NCBI RefSeq assembly: GCF_000150275.1
Contig: NW_002060959.1
Coordinates: forward strand, 626,172-690,171
Reading direction: 5' to 3'
DNA: 64,000 nt
From: Trichoplax adhaerens
Lineage: Eukaryota > Placozoa > Uniplacotomia > Trichoplacea > Trichoplacidae
The first letter of the stretch is position 1; every line of letters begins with the position of its first letter. The notes under the pieces are model-generated. The model was not told the DNA's origin, ran no database searches, and worked only from the letters and a program-made list of their open reading frames with translations. Positions 1 to 14,561 of the stretch are shown one piece after another. The position numbers and the translations under genes are program-made.

Positions 1-1486
1 CAAGCTCTAAGCAATCATCATTGATATTGACTTCAAACTTCATAATTTAATTACAGTTTAAATTATTATAACTATTTCAAATTTTCATTTAGCATTAGAT
101 TAAACTATTTTGACTGAAGATGGACTTATTAGTTTGAGCCATAACACTTCGGAGTCAGCACTGGTTAGAAATTGTAGATAAGACGATATAAGCAACGTGC
201 TAGTAAAATTCTGATTTCTATTAAACAGAATTTGATCGATAATAATATATATACACAAAGTTTAATTTTTCAAGTCGTCATAGTCTACCGTTTGTACTTA
301 TATAAAGTAAGTTTCCGAAACCTAAGAAAATAACAACATGTCAAATTGTAGAATCAAAGCTGTAGTCAGCATAGTTTAGCAATTACAGGGTAATTCAAAG
401 CAATGACAAATATGCATATTTCTCAAGCAAAAATCAATCCAAAATAGATCATCTCGATCTACTAATAAAGTATAAAAGATTATTGCGACTCTATGATGCT
501 TCAAATATGCTGAAAAACACAGAATCAACTCAAAATGCGTAGGACAGACCACTATAGTTTCATTTCTTGGAAATAAATAAAAAGCTAAGACGAATCCCTA
601 AAAAATAGCACTGGAGAGTTTCAATTCTGGCCAATGGGATTCGATCATGACTCATTTGACATATACAGGGATAGATATGATAAAATTCGAGGATTTGCTA
701 TTGTACCGAAAAGAAGCGGACAAACCATTTTTCCCATTATTTTTTACGCATTTAAATATTGAAAAAGACGCTATTTCATTTCATTAAACGATATTGAATT
801 TTCAAATTAAATTTAGTCTGCAATTGCTCAGTGGTCTGATAGTGTAGGATATATAATTACAGTAAGCGTAATTCCCACGTTTTTGACATAGCACAAAAAG
901 ACTTGGTTTCCATTTTTAATGTTATAATATATTTTAAAATAGCTTCGGCATAGAAACATGGAAGACAAATCAATTATAGGCGTAAATCTCTTCCACACTA
1001 TTGTATGCCTCTATTGCAGAATAACCTACTCACTACTGTTTAAAATCTATTAGACTATTGTTGTCTGGCGTGATGAATTACAATAACTTGCCAAATAAGG
1101 ATTACATATTCTTACTTATTTGCGTATAAATTGTAAAACTTATTTAATAAAACTATCAATACAATCAATAATTTCACTTTTTTACTAATAATTATGCGTG
1201 AAGCTTAATTACTTATGGCGTCATTTGGTATAGGTAACGAAGCTATCGATCTGAAAGTGTTGATTTAGGTAATCAAATCATGTGATGTAAATTAAATAGA
1301 CTTAAGGTAATCTCTATTATCCTATCAATCTCTGACGTTACTTCATTCAATTTTGTTTTATATTGCTAGATAGTAATTATTTTACATTAACAAGCCTACA
1401 ACTATCAACAGCTTTTTACTAAGTATATTCCAATTTTTATGAACATTTATGTTAGACAACAACTACAGCATAACTAAGCTCCATAG
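1..1486. other. AT-rich sequence without a recognised gene
   Basis: No ORF of note and no repeat matching those elsewhere in the window. If gene D is real, its signal-peptide exon should lie here, but I could not identify it. Confidence 0.5.
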
Positions 1487-2941
1487 GTAATGAAATCACA
1501 CTATTGCGAAATGAATTGCATCTCACCATAAACTCTGTGAACGAAGAGGTACGTAGGGCTAGTACTATAATTGCTAATGGGAATTTGCTAAATCATGCAG
1601 TATTATGATTTGCCTACTGAGGCACTTATAATTAATTCACGTTAATGTGCTTTGGATATCGTAATAACAGGGAAGCAAATATATAATAAGCTAAAATAAC
1701 AACTTGGCAACTAATTTAAATCATCTATAACTAATAGCATTGCAGCCTACATCTGGTGATATATATTAGTATGTTAAAGTAGTTCTTTCTTCAGTTTTCT
1801 TGTTACATAGATAATAAAAAATATTCAGTGACGCACAAAACACGTCACATATACATCTGCTAATCAATAAATCAACAAACCATCAATACCAGATCTCAAC
1901 TCGAACTACCTAACTTGGTAAATAAAATTTGTTCTGACAATGTTTAGGCGCCTTTGAACCTTAAATTTTAATCGGAAATGCGATATCTTGATACCACGCT
2001 TAGGTAGAGGCTATATTATTACGCCTACTGCTAGCATAATTATGTCTTCAATGTCAATAACAAAGATGCAATTCCAAAAATAGCTGCAACAGTAGTTTAA
2101 CGTCTTAATTGAAATCTACTCCATTTCCAATACTTTATTCCGGAAAAAAGATGAGGTATTAAGGCAGTCATCATGATAAAATGAACGTGTATCAATTTTA
2201 AATCTGGCTAAACAAGCGCACTCATATTAGTAGATGCTATTTTCATTACTTGTAAATTACATTTTGCGGACAATGTTTCACAATTTGCAACCTACAGACA
2301 TCTGTATGAATTACATGTGTTCCTTTGTATATAGCGTCCGTCAGAAAATTACTTTGTGATAATTAGTAACACTTTATTGCTTTCAAGTTGCATCTTGCAG
2401 AAAAATGTTTATTATTTGCAATCTATAGAAATGATTGCAGGTATTTTTATGAAGATAGCGAGAGCCAGAGAAATTACCTTACTGTATTTAGTGCTATTGT
2501 CATTTCTAAATTCAAACCAAATAATTGTGATACAAGCGTAATTAGGTTAATAATTATCACTTGGTATTCAATTTGACACAATCAAACGGAGAATTTCTTT
2601 CTTCTAATATCAGCCAAGCTTGTGTACCCTTGTTTTGCCTATTAATTATTTGCATTAGGCATATTTAGTTTTCCCTAACTGATATACAATCAATTATCAC
2701 TATCAATTAATATTCTGGAAGAAGCAGTAGTTTCCAGTGAATGGCAAATTACAGAGGATATATAAGCGGGGATATTTTGTTAACAAAATTAAATTACCAG
2801 AGAAAACGCAGCAATATCTGCTTTCCAATAGCGAAATCAATTCACCAATACCAAAGCAATAAAACATTCAGAAAAATGCGCGGTTACTATGCAGGTACTG
2901 AAAAATTCAATAACTGTAGCGGATTTCGAGCATTGGTGTAA
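1487..2941 (+). pseudogene. Gene D: probable diverged or degenerate member of the tandem family
   Basis: Three splice-flanked open segments lie in family order. Segment 1487-1608 contains TIIANGNLLNHAVL, resembling AAIANGGIIDQIVL of gene C, then a TGA. Segment 2401-2537 (acceptor tgcag, donor gtaatt) has one Cys followed by RNYLTVFSAIVISKF, comparable with TNFEELFNRLVKF of gene C. Segment 2801-2941 (acceptor ttaccag) starts RKRSNICFP, like the Cys context of the last exon of gene C, and ends in a stop codon with a second Cys in KFNNCS. No signal-peptide exon was found, and the phases of the first two segments do not join unambiguously. I infer a decayed or strongly diverged copy; chance similarity is possible because each match is short. 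Confidence 0.33.
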
Positions 2942-5900
2942 AAAATTTTAAATATTGTTATCATAACATTTACAATAGTAATCCATGTCTACTCTTAGAT
3001 GTAAAAATATATATGTAATAGCAAATAATAAGAAAATAGGTTTACTTTTAATTTATTTAGTAAAGCTGAGTTAAACTATTAATCTGACTTTCATTATTCT
3101 GGGGCTGCGTAAGACCTTAATATTACATAGTATGTCTGAATTTCTAACAATTACTAAAATTTTTAGTCGATTGCATAGTTTGAACCGTAGATAAAATCTT
3201 GGTACAATTACGCTATGCAGTTCCTCCTTAATAATATTACCACGCCGCCATATTGCAATATTAACAGTCGTTTAAAGTGATTAGCTTTCATAATGCATGA
3301 CAATTGTATGTTTTTCGATTCAATTTTAAGATACACATTAATTTCATGTCTAAAGCCATGATAAACATGTACCTTTTCCACGTTTATCTTCTATGAAGGG
3401 CAACAAAAATAGAGATTGTTATGCTGCATTCTTCAATAAGTTAGAATGAAATTCGAACTTTTATGTTACTCGGGAACATTAACAGACAAATGTAGTATGA
3501 TACTAAGAGCTATATTTTAGCTTTACTTGAACTAATTACCGAATTTTTTTCTAAAATTTTAAGTTATAAGTAAAATATATTACAATTATCATCATGAATA
3601 AAATAATACTGTGACCTTTAACTTGTAACTAAATCCAATAGTATACTTTACACGCTTTTTAATCAGGAAGTAGGATTCAATACTTACACAATACAGAATG
3701 TTATTAAACAATTATCAATAATACCTAGCTTAGCAAATGTATTCATTCCCGATTACGTCATTTACCAAATTTGATCTAAAGAATAGGCAAATTTAGGTAA
3801 TAGCCGGTATGCGTAAATTAATTATCTTAATTAATATTGGAATACTGGTCACTGCCTCTAAGACATTGAAATTTTTAGAAGACTAAAATAATTACAAGCG
3901 AACTACTACATTCGTTTTATATCATAGCAGTTTAAATGCTTAACTTTGCTAAAAGATTGTCAGATTTACTCGATTAAGTATAACATTATGCCGTTACTGC
4001 GCATTATATTTTCACCGTCTAATTGATACCGTCTATAATAAGGTGAAATTAATTAAGTATTAAACTAATTAGCGCTTTAGTTGATTAATCGATATTCGAA
4101 ACTAGCGAAGCTTTATGGAAAGTAAATCACTAAATTGTGCTAGGTATCTCACTTGCTGGATTCAGTCTGAAGACATGCACTATTACCTAGCAGCTATGCA
4201 CTTTTCAAGAATGTAATATGAAGTTTTGGAATTTGAAGTACTGTAGTGTATTTCAAAAGATTATATCGACATAGCATAATAGAGTTCATAAATCGTCCCT
4301 CACATTAGTTGGCTGTATTGTTACGTGTTCACCAATTTGGCAAGAAAGTACAGATAATATTATCAGCCACATTTTGATTAATATTTACCGTTTAGAAACA
4401 ACAGAATAATTTATGATGCTGTTTAAGCATCATCAATTAATGTTAGCTGAGTAAAGTTGCTCCTTACAATTCAAAAAGTTTTATAAAACCATAATATAAG
4501 CTGTTACGGCACCAAGTTGCCTAAATTTTAGAGTTTAAGAAAGTATTGTTACAGACTGTGTTTCAGTATTATAGTACAGGAAATGCTAGGATATATTGTA
4601 CTCATGACTGTAGGAGTTAACATCCTATATTAAATCAATATCACTCTAGCTTTATTCGAAAAATGAAAGCTTTGAACGATATTTGTAATGTGATACATTT
4701 ATTGGCCAACAAGAATTTACGATTACGTCCATAATTTATATAAGATTATTCTTTATAAATAAGTTTATCTGTTTATCTAATTATATCATTAAGGTATATC
4801 TGGTATTTCTTTGTTAAGATAAACTGTCATTTACGATTTTTTATTGGTTTAAATCAGTTGATTTTGAAAGAGAACAGTGAGTAGTGAGTTATTAAATAAA
4901 GCTGTTTTGTAGATTACAGTACAGGGTGTCTACTAGTGGTGAGCCTTTTAGAAGGGTAGCCCTTAGGCGTTGTAGTAGTAGTACTATATTCTTACTAGAT
5001 CTTTCGGCAGATAAGGTAGTAACCTGTAGAAGCAACTCAAAATAAGTGCTTTACATTAGACTTAAATAGCTAGAATTAAAATACTCAATTAGGCAACAAA
5101 TCTTTGAAAATAAATAAAAAAAAAACCTATAGCGACGAAATCGTGGAATAATTGCAACTATTGAGTTAAATTTCATATCAATTTTTGATTTACTTAAACA
5201 TTTCACTGTTCCCAACATACCAAGTAAATCTGGGAAAATACCACGTGCGATTTGCAACTTACTAATCCTCAAAATCTTTCACTGTGCCAGATTTAGGAAA
5301 TATCACTAGAAAGTAAGAAGTTACTTTCGTTTAATCTGAATCTTCGGTATTTTTTCAATACTTAAATGAATCAACATGGAACTCATCCATGTACATTCTA
5401 TTACTCATTTTATTTCAAGATATCTATTAGCGTGTACAGCATAGTACTATATTCCCGAATTAGGCATCTAACAAGGACATTGATGAGGTTAAACTTCTTA
5501 CTATAGTTGAATAAACCAGCAACTTTTCTACTTTGGTTAATTGTAGACTTGAAAAATTAATGCATTGATAAAACTTTATGCATCCAATTGTTTACATCTG
5601 AAGTTGATGGTGCACCAGATTGTATATGCAAATCACTATTTAAGATATTTATTATAGTTAAAAAATTAGCAGTATGAGTGTCTGGAAGCAGTCTCAATAC
5701 GTCGTGAATTATTAATTACTCTTTTAAAAAGTACTGCAATAAATATTTATTCTAATCTTTATTCCAAAATCCTAAATGTGATCCATTCCACAGCAAAGTT
5801 GCAAGGGCTTATTAATGAAAATCCTAATTAAAATTTAGAATACAAAAAAATTACTTTCGATGAATGTTTTATCTTAATTTTTTCGTGGCAATAGAACAGG

Positions 5901-7896
5901 ATAAAAACGTATATGAATTTTACTTTGAATGACAACAGAAAATAATAACACTTCATGACAATAAAGGATAGAAAATGCATAATGACAAATTTTAAATCTT
6001 CTTCAGCTGTATTCTGAATATATATTCATTATACGGTATGATTTACGATCTAGCAAAACAGATTGCTAAACATTTCACGTTCATTGAATAGGGTCAATTA
6101 ATGAATGTAAGAATCATCACCCACACTCGCATCGATAATATTTTAAAAATATAATTTTAAACATTTTATATCATTGAAAGCCTATCAAACTCCCTACTCT
6201 GCTAATTATAATTAGTTATAAAGGACGAAAAATTAAGATTACAGCATTAGTCAGCAAGTATTTGATAAAGAGCAAAGTCGTATAATTGTTACTTTGTAAG
6301 CATCATTTCGCAAGAAGACCAAGGTTGTACCATGATCTCCTTTTGAGGGTATTGAACTGAAAAATATCTTTTGATGTTGCAAACGCAGAAAAAAAAAACT
6401 AATTATTACCAGCTCTAATTTAAAATTAAAAATTAAAAGGGTAAGCAGAAATTTAATCCTTATCCTAAAATCGACCTGTACAAATATTACGATCAATATC
6501 CATAATACTGTCATAATGAATAATCAAAAAAGTTCTGGCAATAAGGCAAAAGGCTTTCAAAGTTATTACATATCGATTCAACATTAATGTAAATATGTTT
6601 AATTATTATACTTTCGCATTACTTATGTAATGAATCTCCTAAGGATTACCAAATATGTTAATAACATTAATGATGGCTTTCAGCTATCTAGAAATTCTTT
6701 CTTTTAATGCCTTTAATTAGTAGATTACGATAGATGTGATATTTGATTATACAGTACCGTAGGCCAATATTAACAAATTCCAGCGGATTCTGAAATTTTA
6801 AGATTGCATTCTGCTACTGTACATGATTCAAATAATGTAATTTTGATTTGCAATCTCGGAACTTTGAATTTGCTGACGAATTTAAATTTTATACCTAAAA
6901 TTAGACATGAATCTAGGCTAAACGCATAAATTATGGCATGTTAAGTAGCTAAAAAGATAACGTGATGAAATAATAGAAACGCTTTACAAGCAATTTTACA
7001 GATTTGATTAGAATTGGAATCAGTATTAGGATGTTTCACGGTTAACATAAAAATTATCGGTAATATCCATCTCGGATGATAAACTAATATTGGTATCTAG
7101 ACAAAAACAGGTACAAATACAGAAGATATGAATCAAAAAAAAATTAAGCGTAATTGTTATAATTCATTCCTAGCTCCCATTCCTTCCCGATTGTACTTGA
7201 TCATAACAATAGTACGTATAGATACGTAAGATATGGATCAAATTAATTATTTACAACAGCGTTGTATTAAGACTGCTAGAGGGAATTGTGGTTAAATGCT
7301 TCCGTCAAATTGTGGCTCTATCCAATAATTTATTGTTTGTAACGCAATGAAAACGAGGGTTTTGTATTTTCAAAACATTATTTAAATGATGACCATTAGA
7401 AGAATTGTTAGGGTTAAAAGTAAAGTAATAAACTTCTTAACAGTGATGAAAATTTAATATTATGTTGAAAAGAAAGGAGGAATAAATATAAATTGAAATC
7501 AAATTGATATTTATTTCACTTCTAAGCATTTGAACCAAGTTGTGTGTGCAACTTCTAATTCTTGAATATTGAATAATGCCATCCAAAAGTTTGCGATCTG
7601 CAACTCGTGGTAACTTTGTATATTTGAACTTTATTTAATATCCTGAAAAGTAACATTATATTTCATTTTCACTATCGATTAGTAGTAAAAGTGTATCTTA
7701 TGAATATAACTTTCTTGCAGTGGTCTAAGCGACTACCTAGCTCTAATTTAATCAGTAGATGGGAATTACTAAATTATATATGTATTTGTAGATTACACTT
7801 GCTTGCAAAATTTAACACAGAACTTTACATATTATCACTCTTACAAAGAATGGTAAAATTATAGAAGATTTCTCTCATAGTACCATTGTACTCCAT
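2942..7896. other. AT-rich intergenic region, no supported gene
   Basis: Only short open frames appear. A minus-strand frame at 6,251-6,514 begins with a signal-like stretch (MTVLWILIVIFV) and ends with a short Cys-containing tail. Another minus-strand frame at 5,051-5,272 is flanked by weak splice-like sites. Neither has homology or a convincing structure. Confidence 0.5.
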
Positions 7897-8345
7897 TGTC
7901 ACACACCACTAGTGACAAAGTAGTCTACACACGCCAATCTTTGCGGAGAACGCCACTTACTAACTTAAAGAGGCGAGATTAGCTATATCACCAAATAATT
8001 CAGTTCCAACGACCGAATACTATGTTATAATTATAGCGTCACAGATGATGTAGACGAGATAGTCAGAGATTTACTATCATTTATTACTGAAGGAATCTTG
8101 GCACCCAAGATTGTAGTCTTTACAATTAAATATCAATTGAAAAACTAGTTGACTATCTAACCGACTAACGAACTAAAAAGGAATCTTCAGGCACCAGCCT
8201 TTTATAGTCTCGTCAGAAACTCCTCAGCCAAATGCAATTGTAAATTCTAACTCTAAAATTCAGCTAGATTCGTATACAGTAAAGAAACCCCTTGAAAGAA
8301 ATATAATAAAACTGAGAAAAATTTTATCTCGCCAGATTGTCGTTA
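7897..8345 (-). mobile_element. Solo LTR, type R5 (tentative ends)
   Basis: Starts with TGTCACACACCACTAGTGACA, a terminal hairpin like those of the other LTR types here. On the minus strand it has a TATA box (GAGACTATAAAAGG) in the position expected for an LTR promoter. Flanks TCCAT and TTCAT agree at four of five bases, compatible with an aged 5-bp target duplication. The right end has lost the expected TG/CA, so that boundary is uncertain. Confidence 0.45.
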
Positions 8346-8368
8346 TTCATACATTTCTTCAGTAGAAC

Positions 8369-9002
8369 TGCGATAGTGTTATATACTGTATTAGAGTAGA
8401 AATATTTATTTTAGGATAATTCTGTTAGACTATCCTTATTTAGTTAACTTCTAATTTGGATATACTGTGTTTTAATATAGCACTGACTTTTTATGACAGT
8501 GACACATATACACATACTGAAATTAATAGTTATAATAGGGAATGCAAATCATCTACTTACAGTTCGAATCATTGTGATTGCAACTTACTTATGGTAGATT
8601 GAAAATTATCCTGGAAATGTTCCGTGATCGGACATATCGTGGTCTGACTATTCTGTATTAGTCATTACATGTCTATGTTCGTAAATACTGTTGTCTGCAT
8701 TAAGGGAGCAGTAGCTAAAATTGATATCTAATTCAGTGAATGATTCCAAAGTTAACCGTACTAACTATGACTCATGAACTATTGAGGAAGAGTATATAAA
8801 TGCAGTATATCGTGTAATAAAGTTAATTCTTAAACTTAGTGTTTAACGTAAAATACGAGGCGTCTAAGCCTTTGTATAGTCTGCTAGTAGAGCAAAAGTG
8901 TTTCTGATAGTGCAGATATCGTTCCTTGATAAGTGGTTCAAGGAATTGACTTATTGATCGTACATTACGTACGTTATCTTGTTGCAAAGCTGTTTATTGA
9001 CA
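8369..9002 (+). mobile_element. Solo LTR, type R1, copy 1
   Basis: 634 bp, starts TG and ends CA (…TTATTGACA), flanked by a perfect 5-bp duplication AGAAC (8,364-8,368 and 9,003-9,007). It aligns along its whole length with 20,766-21,396. Internal signals in + orientation are a TATA box (GTATATAAATGCAG) and a polyadenylation-type region downstream. No gag or pol sequence lies beside it, so it is a solo LTR left by recombination. Confidence 0.85.
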
Positions 9003-10290
9003 AGAACATATTTGAAACTGTAACAACGCGAGCTCCAATTTTAGAAATAACTTCTTGTTTTTAGACTTTAAAGATTGATATTATGCATTAAATCAAAATA
9101 TTATGCTATTTTACTTCTACGCGGCGCGCTGTATATAGGATCGCTACGTACGGTAATTTTTACTTTAGCAATTCTGTATCAGCACTGATATGGTACAAAT
9201 TTTCCTGGAAACTTAATGATTTATTGTAGCATCGAAATTGTTAACCAATGGTTTGAAGCATGCGCTTCACAAGCTATAATTCACTATTCGTACGATACGC
9301 TAGTTATTTTGATGTTTATATATATTACTAGACTTATTGCAATGCTAGGAGATCACCATTAAAGCCATGTTGGCTTGTAACTTGAATTTTATTTTACTTA
9401 AAGATTAGATATGCGTACGGTGAAAGACAGTAATTTTTACAAATTTAACAGGTAAAAATTTAATGACAAACGATATATTCTGCTGACAAAAATCGGTCAA
9501 ACTATCAGTTTTAAAGCTGGCTGATTCTTATCTCAGCTTTAAGGTGTATACCTGGTGCAGTTATGTTATGGAGGAGATACGAGTGCCCTGAGAAAACACT
9601 TATCAGTGCATATTTAAATTACTGTGGTTCTATAAAGCCAATTTTTTTTATTTAGTGGAGGTACTTTAAAATTTATTCAAAACAGATAATATTGCACATT
9701 AATGAATGAAAGATACTTGCTTGAATGATGAAAATAATTGAGTCAGGTATGACTAATCTTTCTAAAAGATAAATTAGCATCGCTTAGGCACAGTAAAATT
9801 GCCAATGAGAAATTTATCGCTTCCTTAATGAACAATCATAAAACTATAGTGATGGTTATAATATCAATATTGAAATTATGTTGTTTTCTGTTCATACTTA
9901 GCCTAGTAGATCGTCTTACAGCAAAGCTACTGTAATAAAAGATGTCTTAAATTGCAATAATATTTTCATGTATAAGTAATCAGAAATTTCCAAGTTCGCT
10001 TTCAAGCTTAGATTATTTAATTGTTTTCATTAACATTTAAAATATTGCATAATTACAATCAAGTATTAATTCGATGCACTTATATCGCTATCAAACAAAT
10101 CGGTATCATCAAACTGAAGCATATTAGTAAACATATTAATGATTAGCCTTAAAATATTGCCAATTAATACCATAAATCTAGTCACCATGGCTATCAAAGA
10201 TAGCTTTTAAGATGAATATAATGGCCTTTTCAATATCACTATAGGCAATCATCGAATAACAACACCTCGAATTAATCTTTAATTTTTCAG
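9003..10290. other. Upstream region and first intron of gene A
   Basis: No other gene is seen. It contains the tentative 10-bp start exon of gene A at 9,367 and a TATATATA-type stretch about 50 bp before it. The sequence is otherwise AT-rich and featureless. Confidence 0.4.
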
Positions 10291-12794
10291 ATATATTCTT
10301 ATTAACGATCATTGGATACTCGTGTTTATGGACTGAGGCTCATGATCATGCTTTTGATCATTTGCCGGATCAATTTTGCAACGCAAACGTGTTCGAAAAT
10401 CGGTTATCTGAATGCATCCGCGATAAAGTCACCAAATTGCAAAAACGCTTAGGCCAAATTGAATGCGACTATGGTTACGTAGAGCGTGTGACGTTCGGAA
10501 TTTCTGCCTTGCCAAGGGAGATGGTAAATGTACCAAGCTATTTGTAGCGATAACTTTTTACGATTGCGATAAAGCAGCCAAGACTTAAATTTAGTTTTTG
10601 CCTAGCTATATGTAGTAAATATAAATCGTACAAGAAACCCATGAATTATGATTAGTTATAAAAAGTGACAGTCTATAATAATAAGCCTACGTACTCGGGT
10701 CATAATTAATTCCAACAAAGCCTGGGGAATTAAAGTTTAAGATTATTCATCTACAATAAGATCCATCATTAGTAGCATAAATAGATTTATATTACTGTGA
10801 CAGCAAATTATGTAAATGATTAAAGATAGATATTATAGTTGCTTGGTAACCAGTAATGAAAGCAAGCAAACGAAATTAAATAATCAAATGGAATTATATT
10901 CAGATTAAAAATATTACAGTTAGACAAAGGTACGAAATAAAAATAGAGCTCATTAACAAGTTGTGATATATACCAATCACGAAATTCTAAATTTTAGAAA
11001 AATAAGGGCTTTTATTGAATCTTATACAAAGATTAACTACACAGCTCTACTCTAGCCGAATACTACTTCTAAAGACATCTAGAACGAACTAACAGAATAA
11101 TCTAAAGTTGCATGCTTTTATACTTTCCGTAGCATTCGCAGCTATAATCCGCATGGCAATCTTTTACCTTATTTTACACATTGTTAAATTATTCTTAGTA
11201 AGACTATTCTACTGCGGACCATCATTAATCCAATATGGATAAGACTACAGTACTTACGTAGACATTATTCACACCAGCCAAAGTACAATGAATTAACCGT
11301 ATCCTAATATATGATTTACAGTTCTATTTTTACCTATAGCCATATTAGTAACTCAACAGCTTACTGTATATAGTCATGTGTACTCTAGCATAGAGTCTCT
11401 ACCACTACAGTCTATAGTTACAGCTACCAAATATCTCTTAGGATAAATATCTACCGTACATTATACTACACATGGCTAACAGTCTACAATCACAATTCTA
11501 AGTTACATTACACAAGCTTATGATCAAAATATTCTTATAATACAGTTAATACTCTGCCACTTAGTTAGCGTTACGAAATGCATTCCGAATATTAAATAAT
11601 TGCAGGCTTTGTTATATAGCAAATGCGGAAATAAATAATGAATACTTTAGAGATTCTGTCTTGCGTAATTGTGCGCATTTTAAACGAAATGAATTAAAAT
11701 TATTTAAAAACCCTAAGTATAGATATTTTAATCCGTATTTATTATTAGTGAAGGAGTCTGCTTTATCAAATTAAAATAAAATTATATAATGCTTTACGAA
11801 GTAAAAGTAAATTACATATAAATAAGTGTATAATTTAGTCCAGTTGTTTCTATGCTCAAAAAAAGCTTTGAAATTACTTTTATTAAGCTTATTATATTTT
11901 AATAACATTGACTATCGGCTAAACTACAACTAGGTAGCCCCCCAAATTTATTGGAACGTTGGCCTGTATGAAGAATTCTTGCGTAACATCACCTATAATG
12001 TTGCTGCAACACTTTCAAAAAATGGTATACTAGATAAATTGGTAAAGAAATCAGAATCATTTAGTCGATCAAGGAATTGCAAGCTTAATGGCACAGAACT
12101 AAAGAGCGCTTTCTATGATTTTTACATAGGTTTAATCAAATTTGTAAGTTATTTTATTGGAATACGTAAGCTTATTTTAATATGTGTGCCTAATCAATTC
12201 ATTGTAAAATGTATAGTGAGTATAAATTGATGAACACCAGTGTCGTGTATTGAATACTGCATATTTTAGTAAACTCTACTATATGTTCTGAACTTTTCTT
12301 TGATTAGCTTTCGGCTGTGTAATAAATTTCTTCTTTGTACTGGGATATAGTTGTATCCTTACCGATGTCACGAATATATTGCAAGGCGCCTATTACACCA
12401 ATTTCAGGTATTTAGTGTGATAGATAATAATCAAAGTCCAATCTGTTTAACCGCAAAATTAGTGGCAAACTCATGGTATAACCGATAAAATTGTTAAACA
12501 TTAATCATATCGGAAGTTGAAATTAAAATAATTTGCATTTGCTATGACTTGCTAGTTAGCTAATATACTATAAATTGCTGTAATAGTAATCATATGATAA
12601 CTATTTTTTAGCATCACCAAACTGGAAATTATTGCTATAAATTGCAATATCAGAATTCAAACGGTAATGTGATTAATAATGCCGACAACAGATGCCCTGA
12701 TTTAAAGAATACCTTGCTTTTAACAACAAACTATGCGAATTACTTGTTCAATGAATTGGAGGAGTTAAAAAAATATAAAATTGGAAAAATGTAG
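9367..12794 (+). CDS. Gene A: predicted small secreted protein of the tandem family
   Basis: Paralogue of genes B and C. Well-supported exons: 10291-10523, 11934-12143, 12612-12794 (stop TAG), joined in phases 0 and 0. The first begins in phase 2 after an ag acceptor, exactly as in B and C, so an upstream start exon is required. The best candidate is the tiny ATGTTGGCTT at 9367-9376 (donor gtaact), which would give MLAY followed by IFLLTIIGYSCLWTEA, a good signal peptide; that exon is tentative. The central motif NITYNVAATLSKNGILDKL aligns residue for residue with B and C, and exon ends match (VTFGISALPREM here, VIFGVASSTKDM in C). C-terminal Cys contexts are NYCYK and NRCPD. The mature part has extra Cys in its first exon (QFCNA, SECIR, IECDY). 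The intron between the first two long exons holds an R6 solo LTR (10,962-11,512). Length about 211 residues. Confidence 0.75.
10962..11512 (-). mobile_element. Solo LTR, type R6, inside an intron of gene A
   Basis: 551 bp, starts TGTGATATATACC and ends ATTACA on the + strand, with flanks CAAGT and CAAGC (four of five bases equal). It is homologous to 28,365-28,919 and 40,837-41,402. Read on the minus strand it has a TATA-like box (AAGTATAAAAGCATGC). It lies antisense to gene A. Confidence 0.8.
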
Positions 12795-14039
12795 TACTCT
12801 TATGCCTGCAAATATTAAATTGGTGAACCATCATGATACTTGCAGGTGATAACTGTTTCGAATAGGCATACTATAGTAGACCATAAATTGTCTACTGATT
12901 TTAAATAATAAGAAATTAAGCATCATTGGTCTTAAATAACTTGATTTATTCTTAGCTTTCGTCATTAGCACCAGCTTATACTTCTTTGTAAACTGCAGCT
13001 TCCGGGTTATCATAATACTTGTAATGAGTTTGCTGCATTCAGTTTTAATTATTGTTCAAACTTATATTAATTTATTCACATTCGCTGCTATAATAAGGCG
13101 AAGCAATAGATTTGATCTTTTTATATAATAATTGATTTTACCTAGAAATGTGCATCAAATCATTCATAATTCTTAGAAATTTGTTAACATAGGTGTAAAG
13201 GCTAGATACTTAGAGCTGAATTTCTTCGGCAGTCGAAAATTTTGATCGTTTCTACTTATCACTATTAATGCCTGTGATTATTCTCGACTTCATCTAAAAT
13301 CTTGCGTATTTTAATATATGCTAGTAGTACTATTCAGTTATGCAAAAATAAACGTACAGTTGCTGGCATATTAAGCGTTTCATATAAGTATGAAATCCAA
13401 ACTAACATCAAATTTTAGATAAAATCTTATGATTTTTAAGTCTAAAATTTCAAAATACTGGAACCAATACAACTATTAGGAGATACGAATACTTCTAGTA
13501 ACCTTTAGTAGGACTGATCGACCATGAACAGATTTAATTACAATGATTAAGGGCTACTAGCCAAACCCGTTGGGTATCGCGGAAGTGGCATTAAGAATAA
13601 GCAGTCAATTAGTTCACATTGTCAGTTAGTGTACAGTAAACATTAGTTACAACACCCTTTTTATTGGATAAATAGGTAAGTCCTGTAATATTAGCTTCCT
13701 ATAGGAATCTGGTCATAGATTCGAATGAATCCATTATTTCTTGAAACAGGATACAATAGAATAATACAGAATGATTCTAATTACTAAATATCAAATATAT
13801 TTTAATCAGTATAATTTAATATTATGACCACAAGAACAGTATCAGTACATAACTCGTATGATCCATTAGTAGCTTCTAAGTTGTGAACTTGCTTTCGGCA
13901 ATTCTATGAATTAAGCGGTTATCATTATCAGTTTTAGACAAAGCCTAGTATTCTATTAGGGTTGAAAACGTTGAATTATTATAATACGAACAATTATATG
14001 AAATGGGACCTAGCACTGCGGTAAACTTGAGTAAATAAT
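12795..14039. other. Intergenic sequence downstream of gene A
   Basis: AT-rich, with no supported gene or recognisable repeat. A 60-codon minus-strand frame at 12,831-13,013 has no homology I recognise. Confidence 0.5.
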
Positions 14040-14561
14040 TGTCACAAAACGGCTTTATGATAAGATTATGCAAAAATAAATCTCTAAATTTCTTAAGTCT
14101 CCGGCATTTAGTATCCCTTGACAACTTGAAAGAACTTAGACGACGTTGCTCCTAGGTTATAAAGCTAGATAAAACTAGAAGACTGACTTAATTCTATTAT
14201 CTATCGAGCTTATATACCCTTTGGCAGCAACTAACATTAGTCGATCATCTTACAATCATGATTATGGGTATAGACATCTACAGATAAATTTTACATAATC
14301 GGAATACAATATATCCATTCACAAAATTATCTCAATTCACCTAGAGTCCGCCATTAGTCAGAATTATATTCAAAAGATCTTGTGCTACAATTTATTGCTA
14401 TAGTGTATAAAAATTATTGAACAGCACGACATAAAATTTACTCTAATGTATTATGTCTACTGTGATTTCTGCTGTAAGTAATTGATTGTATCCATCATAT
14501 ATAAGTTATTAAATTTGTTAAATTTAGTCATTTAATTCTTTACAGTAATCTTACCGTGAAA
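14040..14561 (-). mobile_element. Solo LTR, type R2, oldest-looking copy
   Basis: Begins TGTCACAAAACGG, ends ACCGTGAAA and is flanked by perfect ATAAT duplications. It is clearly homologous to the R2 copies at 15.3 and 32.8 kb but more diverged than they are from each other. It keeps the reverse-oriented TATA region (GCTTATATACCC on the + strand). Confidence 0.75.
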
